Under the pieces are notes generated by a model, which had not been told where the DNA came from, made no database searches, and saw nothing but the letters and a program-made list of their open reading frames with translations. From Paracoccaceae bacterium (GTDB lineage: Bacteria; Pseudomonadota; Alphaproteobacteria; Rhodobacterales; Rhodobacteraceae): 23,342 bases of DNA. The stretch lies in NCBI GenBank assembly GCA_003565055.1, contig PXDM01000394.1:1-23342 (forward strand). The letters are read 5' to 3'. This document shows positions 7,781 through 17,100 of this stretch, one piece after another. Each line of letters begins with the position of its first letter. Position 1 is the stretch's first letter. The position numbers and the translations under genes are program-made.

Positions 7781-9154
7781 ATGAGCACCCCCCCCTATTT
7801 CAACATCGCCCCTGATCAGGCCGAGGCCGAATTGGGGGCCCCCCTGCGCACGCGCGATTTCGCCGAGATCTCGCAGCGCTACACGACCGGGCGCGCGCAG
7901 CTTGAAGCCCAGGGCCGGGATGCAAGCGGGGCGCGGCAGTTGCGGCTCTTTTCGACATGGGAGATCACCCGCTATCTGATCCCCGTCGCCCAGGCCCATT
8001 TCCGCCGCGTGCTCAAAACCAATCCCGATCTGCCGCAGGGGCGCACCCAGGTCGAGGGCGGCTCGAAATGGTTCACGCTCGACGAGGTGCTGCGCCTGCG
8101 CGCCTTCTTCGCCACACAAGGCGCGAAGAAGCGCGATTACATGCCCTACCGCCCCAGCGGCCTGCCTGCCAAGATCGCGGCGGTCGCGAATTTCAAAGGC
8201 GGGGTCGGCAAGACCTCGACCGCCGCGCATCTCGCGATGTCGGCGGCGCTTGACGGCTACAAGGTGCTGGTGATTGATCTCGACAGTCAGGGCTCCATGT
8301 CCTCGATTTTCGGCGCGAAAGTTTCGGATGAATGGCAGACGGTCTTTCCCTTGCTCGCGCGCCATTACGCCACCCATCTGATGGCCGAGAACCAGACCCG
8401 GCTCGCGCGCGGCGACGCGCCCCAGCCGCTCGATGACACGCTGGATGAGGCGCGCAAACTCACTGCGAAGGATCTCATCCAGTCGACCCATTGGCCCAAT
8501 ATCGACATTATCGGCGCGCAGCTGAACCTCTATTGGGCGGAATTCCAGATCCCCGTCTGGCGCATGGGCGCGCGGTCCTGGAAGCTCTGGGACGCGCTGA
8601 CCGACACGCTCGCGGAAGATGGCGCGCTCGACGCTTACGATCTGGTGCTTTTGGACACCCCCCCGGCGCTTGGTTATCTGACCATCAACGGGCTCGCCGC
8701 CGCTGATATCCTGCTCGTGCCCACAGGCGCGAGTTTTCTGGAATTCGATTCCACAGGCCGCTTCTTCGACATGCTGCATGCGACCTTTCAATCCATTGAG
8801 GAAGGCGAGAACATGGTCGCGCGCGCGCTGGGGCGCGAGGGGCTGGCCTTTGAATGGGACGCGGTCCGCGCAGTGATCACGCGCTATGACAGCAGCCAGC
8901 AGGCGGAATTCGCGGGTCTGATGCAGGGGCTTCTGGGACCCGCGCTCGCGCCGCAGCGGCAGGGTTTCACGGCGCTGATCGGGCAGGCGGGCGAGCAGGT
9001 CTCTGGCATCTATGAGGCCGATTACCGCGACTTCAACCGCGAGACCTATATCCGCGGGCGCGAAACCTTTGACGAGACCTATGCCATGTTCAAACGCCTG
9101 CTGATCGGCAGTTGGCGGCGCGATGAATTGGCGCGCGAAAAGGGGGCTGCGTGA
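7781..9154 (+). CDS. parA: ParA-family partition ATPase
   Basis: A 457-residue type Ia ParA. An N-terminal DNA-binding region of about 125 residues (TWEITRYLIPVAQAHFRRVL and WFTLDEVLRLRAFF, helix-turn-helix-like) precedes the deviant Walker ATPase domain. Walker A is FKGGVGKTST (K139 and K144), followed by LVIDLDSQGSMSS and LVLLDTPPALGY. It segregates the replicon by dynamic binding to the nucleoid and stimulation by ParB, and the long N-terminus usually mediates autorepression. Length and layout match ParA of rhodobacterial RepA/RepB-type plasmids. It is followed by the repeat region at 9156-9377 and then parB. Confidence 0.95.
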   Translation: MSTPPYFNIAPDQAEAELGAPLRTRDFAEISQRYTTGRAQLEAQGRDASGARQLRLFSTWEITRYLIPVAQAHFRRVLKTNPDLPQGRTQVEGGSKWFTLDEVLRLRAFFATQGAKKRDYMPYRPSGLPAKIAAVANFKGGVGKTSTAAHLAMSAALDGYKVLVIDLDSQGSMSSIFGAKVSDEWQTVFPLLARHYATHLMAENQTRLARGDAPQPLDDTLDEARKLTAKDLIQSTHWPNIDIIGAQLNLYWAEFQIPVWRMGARSWKLWDALTDTLAEDGALDAYDLVLLDTPPALGYLTINGLAAADILLVPTGASFLEFDSTGRFFDMLHATFQSIEEGENMVARALGREGLAFEWDAVRAVITRYDSSQQAEFAGLMQGLLGPALAPQRQGFTALIGQAGEQVSGIYEADYRDFNRETYIRGRETFDETYAMFKRLLIGSWRRDELAREKGAA

Positions 9155-9155
9155 T

Positions 9156-9377
9156 GTTTCGCGCGCGAAACGGATTTGCGCAAGGCATTGAAAACATGTG
9201 CGAAAACGGTCTGGCCTGCGGAAATTTCGCGCAAGCCCGCCCTGTTTCGCAAAGCCTGCCCCTTTTGTTTCGCACGCGAAACACGTCTGCGCAAGCCTCT
9301 GAAAGTAAACGCATATTCGCGATAGCTTGCGGAATTTTCACGGCCGCGCGCGCTCTGGTGTCACGACCTTTGGCTTT
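9156..9377 (+). repeat. Diverged tandem repeat with palindromes, probable parS centromere
   Basis: Two copies of an approximately 111-bp unit start at 9156 and 9267. Each starts with a 16-bp palindrome: GTTTCGCGCGCGAAAC (9156-9171, perfect) and GTTTCGCACGCGAAAC (9267-9282, seven-base arms intact). Both continue with conserved blocks TGCGCAAG..TGAAA and, about 60 bp later, TGCGGAAATTT/TGCGGAATTTT. Half-sites such as TGTTTCGCAAAG and GCGAAAACGG lie between. Position between parA and parB and the palindromic arms point to ParB-binding sites. The exact end of the second copy is uncertain. Confidence 0.65.
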
Positions 9378-9419
9378 TTGCGCGATCCTGCCCTTCTCTC
9401 GATCCTACAGGAGTCCCTC

Positions 9420-10478
9420 ATGGCCCGCCGCAAACGCCTGAGTTTGGAGACGAAATCCATGGAGGGCATGGCCCCCCCTGCCCTGCCGCCCCTGCCCTCG
9501 CCTGCGCGCGCGGCCCCCATCGCACAGGTGGCAGGCGACAGTTCTGCCCAGGCCGCGCTCGACAGTCTGACGCGCGAGCTGGAAGCGGCGCGGAGCTCAG
9601 GGCGGCTGATCCTGTCGCTGCCGATTTTCGAGATTGATGCCGACCACCTGACCCGCGACCGGATGGAGATCGCGCTCGAGGATATGGAGGATCTGGTGGC
9701 CTCGCTGCGCGCGCGCGGCCAGCAAGTGCCCATCGAGGTGACGGCGCTGCCCGAGGGCGGCTATGGGCTGATCTCGGGCTGGCGACGGCTGAGTGCGCTG
9801 CGCTATCTCAATGCCGAGAGCAAGGGCGCGGAATTCGGCACGGTGCTCGCACTGGTGCGCCAGCCCGAAAGCCTCGCGGAGACCTATCGCGCCATGGTCG
9901 AGGAAAACGAGATCCGCGCGGGCATCAGCTATTTCGAGCGCGCCCGGCTTGCCGCGCTCGTGGCCGAGGCCGGGGTCTATCCGGATGCGAAAGCCGCGAT
10001 TGCGGGGCTGTTCGCAGCGGCCAGCCGCGCCAAGCGCTCGAAGATCGGATCCTTCCTGAGCGTGCATCAGGCGCTTGGCGGCCATCTGCGCTTCGGCCCG
10101 GCCATTCCCGAACGGCTGGGGCTGGCGCTTGCGCGGGCGATTGAGACCGAGCCGGGTTTCGCGCGCAGGCTCACGGACCGGCTGCGCAAGGCAGGCGTCA
10201 CAGAGGCCAGTGCGGAACTGGCGCTCTTGGAAAAAGCGCTGCAGCCGGGCCGGGCCGGGCAGGGGGCTGCCCCTGTCCCGCCGCCCGCAGCCTCACCTGC
10301 GGAGGCCGCTGATCCTGATCCTGCCCCGGCACCGGGTCCGGCCCGCGTCGAAATCCGCCCCGGCATCTGGCTTGAGAGCAAAGGCGGGTTCAGCCATGCC
10401 ACCCTCACCCTGTCAGGCCCCAAGGTCGACGGCCCCCTGCGCGAGCGCCTGGTGGCCTGGCTGCAAGCGCAGGGCTGA
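9420..10478 (+). CDS. parB: ParB-family partition protein
   Basis: 352 residues. The ATG at 9420 follows AGGAG at 9409-9413. A basic Pro/Ala-rich N-terminus (residues 1-60) leads into the ParB/Srx fold with SLPIFEIDADHLTRDRM and the G-W-R-R-L-S-A box (about 120-126), then VEENEIRAGISYFERARLAAL and a helix-turn-helix-like region around FAAASRAKRSKIGSFLSVHQAL. It binds parS and activates ParA. A Pro/Ala linker (about residues 280-315) and a small C-terminal region (RVEIRPGIWLESKGGFSHATLTL), probably for dimerisation, complete the protein. The repeat region directly upstream is its likely target. Confidence 0.92.
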   Translation: MARRKRLSLETKSMEGMAPPALPPLPSPARAAPIAQVAGDSSAQAALDSLTRELEAARSSGRLILSLPIFEIDADHLTRDRMEIALEDMEDLVASLRARGQQVPIEVTALPEGGYGLISGWRRLSALRYLNAESKGAEFGTVLALVRQPESLAETYRAMVEENEIRAGISYFERARLAALVAEAGVYPDAKAAIAGLFAAASRAKRSKIGSFLSVHQALGGHLRFGPAIPERLGLALARAIETEPGFARRLTDRLRKAGVTEASAELALLEKALQPGRAGQGAAPVPPPAASPAEAADPDPAPAPGPARVEIRPGIWLESKGGFSHATLTLSGPKVDGPLRERLVAWLQAQG

Positions 10479-10659
10479 TCCGGCCATGGCTGCCACCTTT
10501 CGCAGCACAGCCGGTATGAATTCGTGGATGTTGCGCTTTCGTCCCTAGTCTCGGGCTCGCGGGTGGAGTATGCCTTTCCTGCGTGCGGGTAAAATCTTAG
10601 CGATTGCAGCAACGGGACCTGTCTCGGGACCTGTGTGACAAGGCAGACTATTCGATATC

Positions 10660-11850
10660 ATGGACCCCAGATACGACACTTCCGAAAACCGTCTGCAAAT
10701 TGGCCTTGCCAAAGTCCGGATGACAGCCCCTGAGCGCGCGGCCATGACGGATTTGCTGGCCGTGACCACGGATTGGGAGGCGGCGCTGGCGACTGCCGAT
10801 CGCAATTTCAGCCTGCCCAACATGCGCCTGCATCTGCGCGAGATGGCACCGGGGCTGATTGATGCGCAGATGCAGACCCGGCTCGATCAGGCGGCCAATC
10901 GCACGGCGATCCGCAACCTGACGCTGGTGGCAGCGCAGCGGCGCTTTCAGGAAACCTGTCTCGCGCCGCTCGGGGTTCAGGGGCTGTTTTTCAAGGGCAT
11001 CAATCTGGTTGCGCGCTATTACCCGGATCTGGGCCTGCGCCCTTGCCGCGATATTGATATTCTGGTGCCGAAAGCGGCGCTGCGCGATATCGTGCATCAC
11101 GCGCTCACGCAGGAGTATCGGCTGGTGGCCCCCGGCCAGCCTCCGAAATTCCTCTCAGCCCCGGAGGAGATCAAGGCCGCGCTGCATTACCGCAGCGATG
11201 CGATGCTGATCTCGCCCGAAGGGGCGGCGATTGATCTGCAGGTCAAGCTCGACAAGTTTTCGGGCATTTTCGACCCCGACGCGGCCTTCGCCCAGGCCGA
11301 GGAGATGGAGCTGGGCGGCGCGCGCTTCCCGACCATGCCCGCGCCTTATCTGTTTAATTATATCTGCCACCATCATTCCCGCCATGTCTGGTCGCATCTG
11401 CACTGGCTGAGCGATCTTGATGCGATGGTGGGCTTCGAGGGGTTCGATCCGGACGCAGCGCTGGCGCTGGCCGACCGGCTGGGGCAGCGCGGCACGGTCG
11501 AGGCCGCGCTGGAATTGCAGCGGCTGATGTCACCGCTGGCCGACTGGACCCCGCATGACGACAATTGGCGCGGGCTGAAATTCCTGGAACTGACGCTGCG
11601 CAATCTTGGCGGGGATCTGGCGCTGGAGAAGCAAGTGGCCTTCGAGATGGTGGGGGGGGAGTTCATGTATCCCTGGCAGGCCCGGCCCGATCTGATCCGC
11701 AAGGCGCGGCGCGGCCAGTGGCGTGATGTGCTGCGCCCGACGCTCAAGCAATATGTCGATCATCCCTTGCCGCGCGGGTTGCGCTGGCTTTATGTCTTCC
11801 CGCGCCTGCAGGAACTGCTGCGCAAGACCCGCGAGCGGCGGGCGCATTGA
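10660..11850 (+). CDS. Nucleotidyltransferase-fold protein (PF14907-like)
   Basis: 396 residues resembling the 'nucleotidyltransferase family protein' group (NTP_transf_5) that recurs beside lasso-peptide kinases and in exopolysaccharide clusters. The core motif is LRPCRDIDILV, with D131 and D133 as the metal-binding pair, preceded by FFKGINL (K112). FNYICHHHSRHVWSHLHWLSDLD is the His-rich helix seen in the family. In the pseudomycoidin system a related enzyme acts on the kinase-phosphorylated lasso peptide and hexose is attached. This protein could do the same to the product of the lasso operon 7 kb downstream, but that is inference. A start at 10720 (Met21) is possible because no strong ribosome binding site precedes 10660. 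It is followed closely by a glycosyltransferase. Confidence 0.82.
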   Translation: MDPRYDTSENRLQIGLAKVRMTAPERAAMTDLLAVTTDWEAALATADRNFSLPNMRLHLREMAPGLIDAQMQTRLDQAANRTAIRNLTLVAAQRRFQETCLAPLGVQGLFFKGINLVARYYPDLGLRPCRDIDILVPKAALRDIVHHALTQEYRLVAPGQPPKFLSAPEEIKAALHYRSDAMLISPEGAAIDLQVKLDKFSGIFDPDAAFAQAEEMELGGARFPTMPAPYLFNYICHHHSRHVWSHLHWLSDLDAMVGFEGFDPDAALALADRLGQRGTVEAALELQRLMSPLADWTPHDDNWRGLKFLELTLRNLGGDLALEKQVAFEMVGGEFMYPWQARPDLIRKARRGQWRDVLRPTLKQYVDHPLPRGLRWLYVFPRLQELLRKTRERRAH

Positions 11851-11885
11851 CAGGTGAAACTGCGACGGGCAGGGCAGGGGCGCGC

Positions 11886-13025
11886 ATGACAGAGATCCGC
11901 AAGGTGGCGCTTATTCTCGAAACCTCGGGCGGGGGCTCGGGGCGGCATGTGCTGGATCTGGCCGAAGGGCTTGCGGGGGCAGGGCTGGAGGTCACGGTCA
12001 TCTGGTCGCCGCTGCGCGCGGCGGCCTCCTTCAAGGAGCGGCTTCTGGCGCTGCAGGGCGTGCGCGCGGCCGAGGTCGAGATGCAGCGCGCTGTGGGCCT
12101 GCACGATCTGCGCGCCTTGCGTGCGCTCGCGCGATGTCTGGACGATCTGGGGCCGTTTGATGTGCTGCACGGGCACAGCTCCAAGGCCGGGGCGCTGGTG
12201 CGGCTTCTGCCGCGCCGCATCCCCGGCACGCGTATCTACACACCGCATGCGCTGCGCACGATGGACCCCGGGCTGGGCCGGGCCGGGCGGCTGATCTACG
12301 GCACGATCGAGCGGCTGCTTGCAGGCCGCGCGGACCGGATCATTGCGGTCAGCAGTTCCGAATATACCCATGCCCGCGCGCTTGGCATTCCGGCGGCAAA
12401 GCTTGCCACTGTGGTCAACGGCGCGGCCCTGCCCGAAACTGCCCGCCGCGAAACAGCGCGGGCTCGGATGGGGCTCGGGCCGCAGGATGTGGCCATCGGC
12501 TTCATCGGGCGGCTCGACGATCAGAAAGAGCCGCTGCGCTTTGTCGATGCGGTGATCGCGGCCACGCGCGCGGCCCCTGCGGCCTGTGGCGTGGTGCTGG
12601 GCGACGGCCCTTTGCGCGCGGCCTGTGAGGCGCGGGCCGGGGACGCGCCGCTGCGTTTCCTTGGCTGGTGCGACGGACCGGCGCTGTTTCCGGGGCTCGA
12701 TATCTTCTGCATGACCAGCCGCTATGAAGCGATGCCCTATACGCTGATCGAGGCGCTCCATGCCGGCGCGCCGATTGTCACCACGCAGGTGGGCGGGGTC
12801 GAGGAGACCGTGATCGAGGGCGAGAACGGTCATATCCTGCCGCTGGACAGCAGCTCCGAGGCCATCGGGGCCGTGCTGGCGCAGCTCGTCACCGACACGG
12901 ACCGCCGCCGGGCCTTCAGCGCGGCATCAACTGCGCTGGCCGAGCAGCGCACGCTTGTGCAGATGATGGCACAGACGCGCGCGGTCTATGCAACGGCCAC
13001 AGGCGAGCCATCCCGCCCTGGCTGA
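11886..13025 (+). CDS. GT4-family glycosyltransferase
   Basis: 379 residues with a GT-B fold. The N-terminal GGGSGRHVLDLAEGL is the glycine-rich acceptor-domain loop. The C-terminal domain has IGFIGRLDDQKEPLRFVDA and the E-x7-E signature E281...E289 in SRYEAMPYTLIEALHAGAPIVTT, which binds the nucleotide-sugar donor. I chose the ATG at 11886 (AGGGG about 5 nt upstream). A TTG at 11847 would give a 4-nt overlap with the upstream nucleotidyltransferase stop and is the alternative. Either way the two genes are probably co-transcribed. The acceptor could be a polysaccharide intermediate or, more speculatively, the modified lasso peptide. Confidence 0.88.
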   Translation: MTEIRKVALILETSGGGSGRHVLDLAEGLAGAGLEVTVIWSPLRAAASFKERLLALQGVRAAEVEMQRAVGLHDLRALRALARCLDDLGPFDVLHGHSSKAGALVRLLPRRIPGTRIYTPHALRTMDPGLGRAGRLIYGTIERLLAGRADRIIAVSSSEYTHARALGIPAAKLATVVNGAALPETARRETARARMGLGPQDVAIGFIGRLDDQKEPLRFVDAVIAATRAAPAACGVVLGDGPLRAACEARAGDAPLRFLGWCDGPALFPGLDIFCMTSRYEAMPYTLIEALHAGAPIVTTQVGGVEETVIEGENGHILPLDSSSEAIGAVLAQLVTDTDRRRAFSAASTALAEQRTLVQMMAQTRAVYATATGEPSRPG

Positions 13026-13031
13026 GCCGGA

Positions 13032-13991
13032 TCAGCTCATATGGGGTAGATAAAACGTACGAAACGCGTCTGCGCCATGGATGCGCGAAAACAGGGCTGC
13101 TGCCTTTTGCGCCACATGCGCGGTATCGATATTGTCAAGGCAAGCAAAGTCAGTGTCTCGCGCGGTATCAAAGTCGAGTGCGATCCCATTCGCGAGCAGG
13201 TCCGAATAGGCAGGATCCTTGTCCGTCAACAGGATAGGAAGCCCGTAGCGCACAGCATCTGCGGTCACGCCGGATTGAGAGATCTCACCGCGTTTGGGGT
13301 TCCAGAGCACAAGCGTTTCGCCAAGAATGCGCGCCTTGAGGTCTTCGGAAAAATTCGCTTCCGCCTGAAGGTCGATTTCGGCAGGGAGCGTATTGGCGTA
13401 TTTCTTCAAGGTGCCGACATCGCCGGTCAGAATGGTTGGCTGGAATCCGCGGCGCTTCAACGCGGGGGCCATGTGCAGGAAATCCTGGAAATAGCGCCGC
13501 TCATCGATCCGCCCAAGATAGGTGATGCGGGTCTTTTCCCCTGCGCTGGAGGGGGTCGGGGCCGGCATCAGAAGGGGGGCGAGGACGAGCTTTCGGGGCG
13601 ACACATGATAGACTGAAGCCGCGCGCTCGACGAGCGGTTCTCGGCTGACCATCACCTTGGACGCGCTGTGCATCTCGATCCACTGGACGGTCTGGCGTAT
13701 GACGGATCTCATGAACGGATTTGCGCGCAGCTTCTTACGCAGGCGTGATGGCTCGTGCATGTAATGCACGACAGTCTTGCCAAGCAGGCGGGCCAGAGGC
13801 AGGACAAGCGCAGAAGCAGGTCCTGTCGACTGGGAAAAGATGATGCGATCGCGGTTGCGCAGCAGCGCCGGGATTGCCCTCGCACCGTCGATCCGTGCCG
13901 TGACCCCGATATCATGGGGGGCGGCGTATTGCGCGATTGCGTCCAGATGCATGTCGTGAACAGCGCTTCTCTTGGCGGAAAACAGAATCAT
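13032..13991 (-). CDS. Glycosyltransferase, GT-B type
   Basis: 319 residues with a two-domain GT-B appearance. The N-terminal half includes GKTVVHYMHEPSRLRKKL. The linker to the second domain has KTRITYLGRIDERRYFQDFLHMAPAL, a typical start of the donor-binding domain in GT4-like enzymes. The C-terminal part has LVLWNPKRGEISQSGVTADAVRYGLPILLTDKDPAYSDLL in the place of the usual E-x7-E region. It ends six bases from the end of the convergent GT4 gene. The ribosome binding site is weak (GGGA about 10 nt before the ATG at 13991). It lies downstream of the big propeller gene on the same strand, 189 bp apart. The sugar and acceptor are unknown. Confidence 0.75.
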   Translation of the reverse strand: MILFSAKRSAVHDMHLDAIAQYAAPHDIGVTARIDGARAIPALLRNRDRIIFSQSTGPASALVLPLARLLGKTVVHYMHEPSRLRKKLRANPFMRSVIRQTVQWIEMHSASKVMVSREPLVERAASVYHVSPRKLVLAPLLMPAPTPSSAGEKTRITYLGRIDERRYFQDFLHMAPALKRRGFQPTILTGDVGTLKKYANTLPAEIDLQAEANFSEDLKARILGETLVLWNPKRGEISQSGVTADAVRYGLPILLTDKDPAYSDLLANGIALDFDTARDTDFACLDNIDTAHVAQKAAALFSRIHGADAFRTFYLPHMS

Positions 13992-14180
13992 GACGCATAT
14001 CCCATGGCTAGAATCTGATATGGGGTCTAACCAGAATTTGTCGGATCAGGTAGACGTCATGGCCGACTTTCATCACGATCCGGTGGCTGAAGAGCCCGGA
14101 GGCCCGGAACAAGGCGATCACATGCATTTTGTGCAGTTCCCGTCGCTTCAGGGCCCGTCGCATCAGGGAAGGAGTCTGCC

Positions 14181-17100
14181 TTATGGCAGGGCGGTTTTCC
14201 AGAATCCGTGACCGATATTGATCACCCACATGGTCGAGGGGTCCTGTTCCGGTATGTACAGCATGCCGACATTGTTGAAGGCCATAGGGTTATCAATCAC
14301 TTCCCATGTGGCGCCCGCGTCTTTCGACACAGCGATCCCGTCAACCTCTTCTCTGTAGCCCCCACTGCTGAGGGCTGCGGATTGACCACGATAGATGAAC
14401 CCGTTTGCCGGACTGACGGCAACTGTGCGGACATAGGATTCAGATGTGACCCGTGTCACGGCACCGTTTTCATATCGGAACACGCCACCTGTCGGGTTTG
14501 AGCGGCTGGTGGCTGCAATCCAGAAAATACCGGGTCGATATGGGTCGGCCTTTATGTCCGCGACCCCTCTGAAACTGCCATGTGCCCAGACGCGGGCGTT
14601 CCCCTCGTCGGAGAAGCCCGGAATCGTTACAGCGGTCCATGTGTCAGGATCGCCATGGTTGCCTGACACATAGACCGTTTCGCGCCCACCGGCCATGACA
14701 ACACCATCGGCGCTGACAGCGACACGGTAGGAATCGTCCCCGCTCAGAACCATCTGCCATGTTGAACCATCATCCTCGGAGCGCCATACGTCACCGCCAA
14801 GCGTTGTAAACAGACGGCGCGCGCCGAAAGGACTGGTCGGGTCCAAGGCAAGATCATATACTCGTTGTGTGCTGCTGTGCCCCGGCGGCATGCCAGTGCC
14901 GGAAGCCACCCAGCTTCCTTGCACGCCGCCAGACGTGCTTTTCAGAATACGCAGGCGGACTTCCTCTGTTGATGTTCCCGCACTATTCGCCACCCAGACA
15001 ATGTTTTCATCATCCGGGTCCATGGCAATCCCTCTGATGCTGCCACCGTAATTTCTCCAATTGCCGGTATACGGTTCCTGGTTGCAGTTTTGCCATGCGC
15101 CGCCACCATCAAGGGTTCTGAAAACGCCCAGATCCGCCAGAGCAATCATGACAAAATCCGGGTTTTGCGGGTGCTGGGCAACGGCCATTCCGTTTGTGTT
15201 GTCAATCCCGGTTGTGCGGAAGAAACCCGGCTGGCCTTCGATGGCCAATTCCTCGGCCTCGACTGTGCCCAATTCCCGGAATACCTGCCCACCATTCGTG
15301 GTTGCCCGGATGAATTGGTTGGTTGTGTACAAGGCAATATCAGGATGATGCTTTGAGAATGACCATTCCTTGACATTGCGCGAATTGGTCGCCCAGCCCG
15401 GCGCGGACCATCCGTAAAAATGGACATCAGAAGAAAGAACCGGCAAGAATGTCCATGTTGCACCGCCGTCAGTGGTTTGCACATTCGGCCACCACCACCT
15501 GCGCCGGTCGTAAAGCCGCAATGTGTTCGCTGTGCCGGCAGGCACCCAGATCATGCCAGTGCCGGTGCCGCTGGCCCGACCTCTGCCATTGAGAGAGGCC
15601 GGTGTATGGATTTGCGTGAGCGCACTCTCGGATCCCGGTGCCTTTGACAGCAGGCGTCCGGTATTGTCTTCCTCGCGGGTTGTGATGTAGCTCGTCAAGC
15701 CATCATTGGACCAGGCCGCGTCATAGATGGGGAAGCCACCGACATCGACTTCCTTGATCGTCACGCCGCCGTCATCGGTTTCATAGAGCTTGCGCGCCCC
15801 GTCTCTGAAAAAGCGCCCGGGTGAACTGATGAATAACGCCCGGTCGTTATCGACAGGGTGAATGCGGATATTCATGATATGGGTATCCGGTGGCAATGAG
15901 CTGTTCACGACAGTCCATGTCGCGCCATTGTCCTGACTTGCGAGGACAGTCCGACAGGCCGTGTTATGGCTCCTCCCCTGGGCCGCATATGATTTGGTTG
16001 CACCTGCAGTCACTTGAGCGATGCGGCCACCTGATATGACCAGGTCAAAATTATTGCCCCCGTCCGCGCTTCGAAACAAACCCCTGTCATTTCCGAGATA
16101 GACAAGGTCCGGATCGGAATAGCCAAATTCGACGCAGGCCCCATGTGTCTGGGTTATGCCGTTTGCAGCGCCGAGTTGCCGCCATGACGCGCCTGCATCG
16201 CGGGTGATATATGCACAGCCAACGTCTACAGCCGCCAGATATGACACCCCGTCCGATGCAATGGCGCTGTGCATGACCCAGCCACCATTGCCCGGTCCTG
16301 TATGCTGCCATGATCGCAAGGCGCGCCCGTCCGGGTCAGGGGTATAGAGGACAGTCTCGGCAGATGCGTTTCCGGTTCTGATGACCGAGCGGATCTGCCG
16401 TCCTGTCGTCCCGCCTGCGCGGCGGCAGGAGAAGCGCGCGAAGCTCAGATCGCCCGTGACGCGCGCGATTGCGGCTGTGGCGCTGCTCTGTGCGATCAGG
16501 GTGACGGCGTGATGGCCGATCTCATGGGGCAGGGGGGTCGTGGGGAAGGGAGAGCCGGTATCCGCGTCTGTGGACAGCGCCACAGGGCCATTCGCGGCCG
16601 TCACATGATAGCGCAGCGTATAGGCGGCGCCGGGCTCGAGCGGGGCGCTCAGCGCCGATACGATCTGATCCTCGCCCGAGATCGGTCCCGGGTGCGGTGT
16701 CTCGGCCAGCTCGGGATAGGCCGTGCCCTCGGGCAGCATGTAGTGCCATTCCGCCTTGCGGCAGGAGATATATCCGAAGGTGATATCGCCATCCAGGCTG
16801 CAAATCCGCGTGCCATCCGGGTGCGTGACCTTCAGGAGAAGATTGTGGGTGCCGGGGAAGGACGGGAGTGTCGTGGTCGCGAAAGCCCCGCCAATCTCCG
16901 GCCCGGTCCAGAGGGTTGAAACCGGCATGGCCGAGATGATGCTGTATGAGACAAGATATGTCGCGCCCGGCTCCAGTGGCGCGGTGAGGCGTGCCACTGG
17001 CACCGCGCTGCCGGTGATGCGCCCCGGATCCATCGTCGTGGCCATTTGCGGGCTGTAGGGATTGACCACATCGCCGAGCACGGAGATGCCATCAAGATCG

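Noticed and set aside
9151..9441. Open frame of 96 codons across the parA-parB gap
   Set aside because: It coincides with the tandem palindromic repeat and overlaps the parB start; its repetitive sequence is explained by the DNA repeat.
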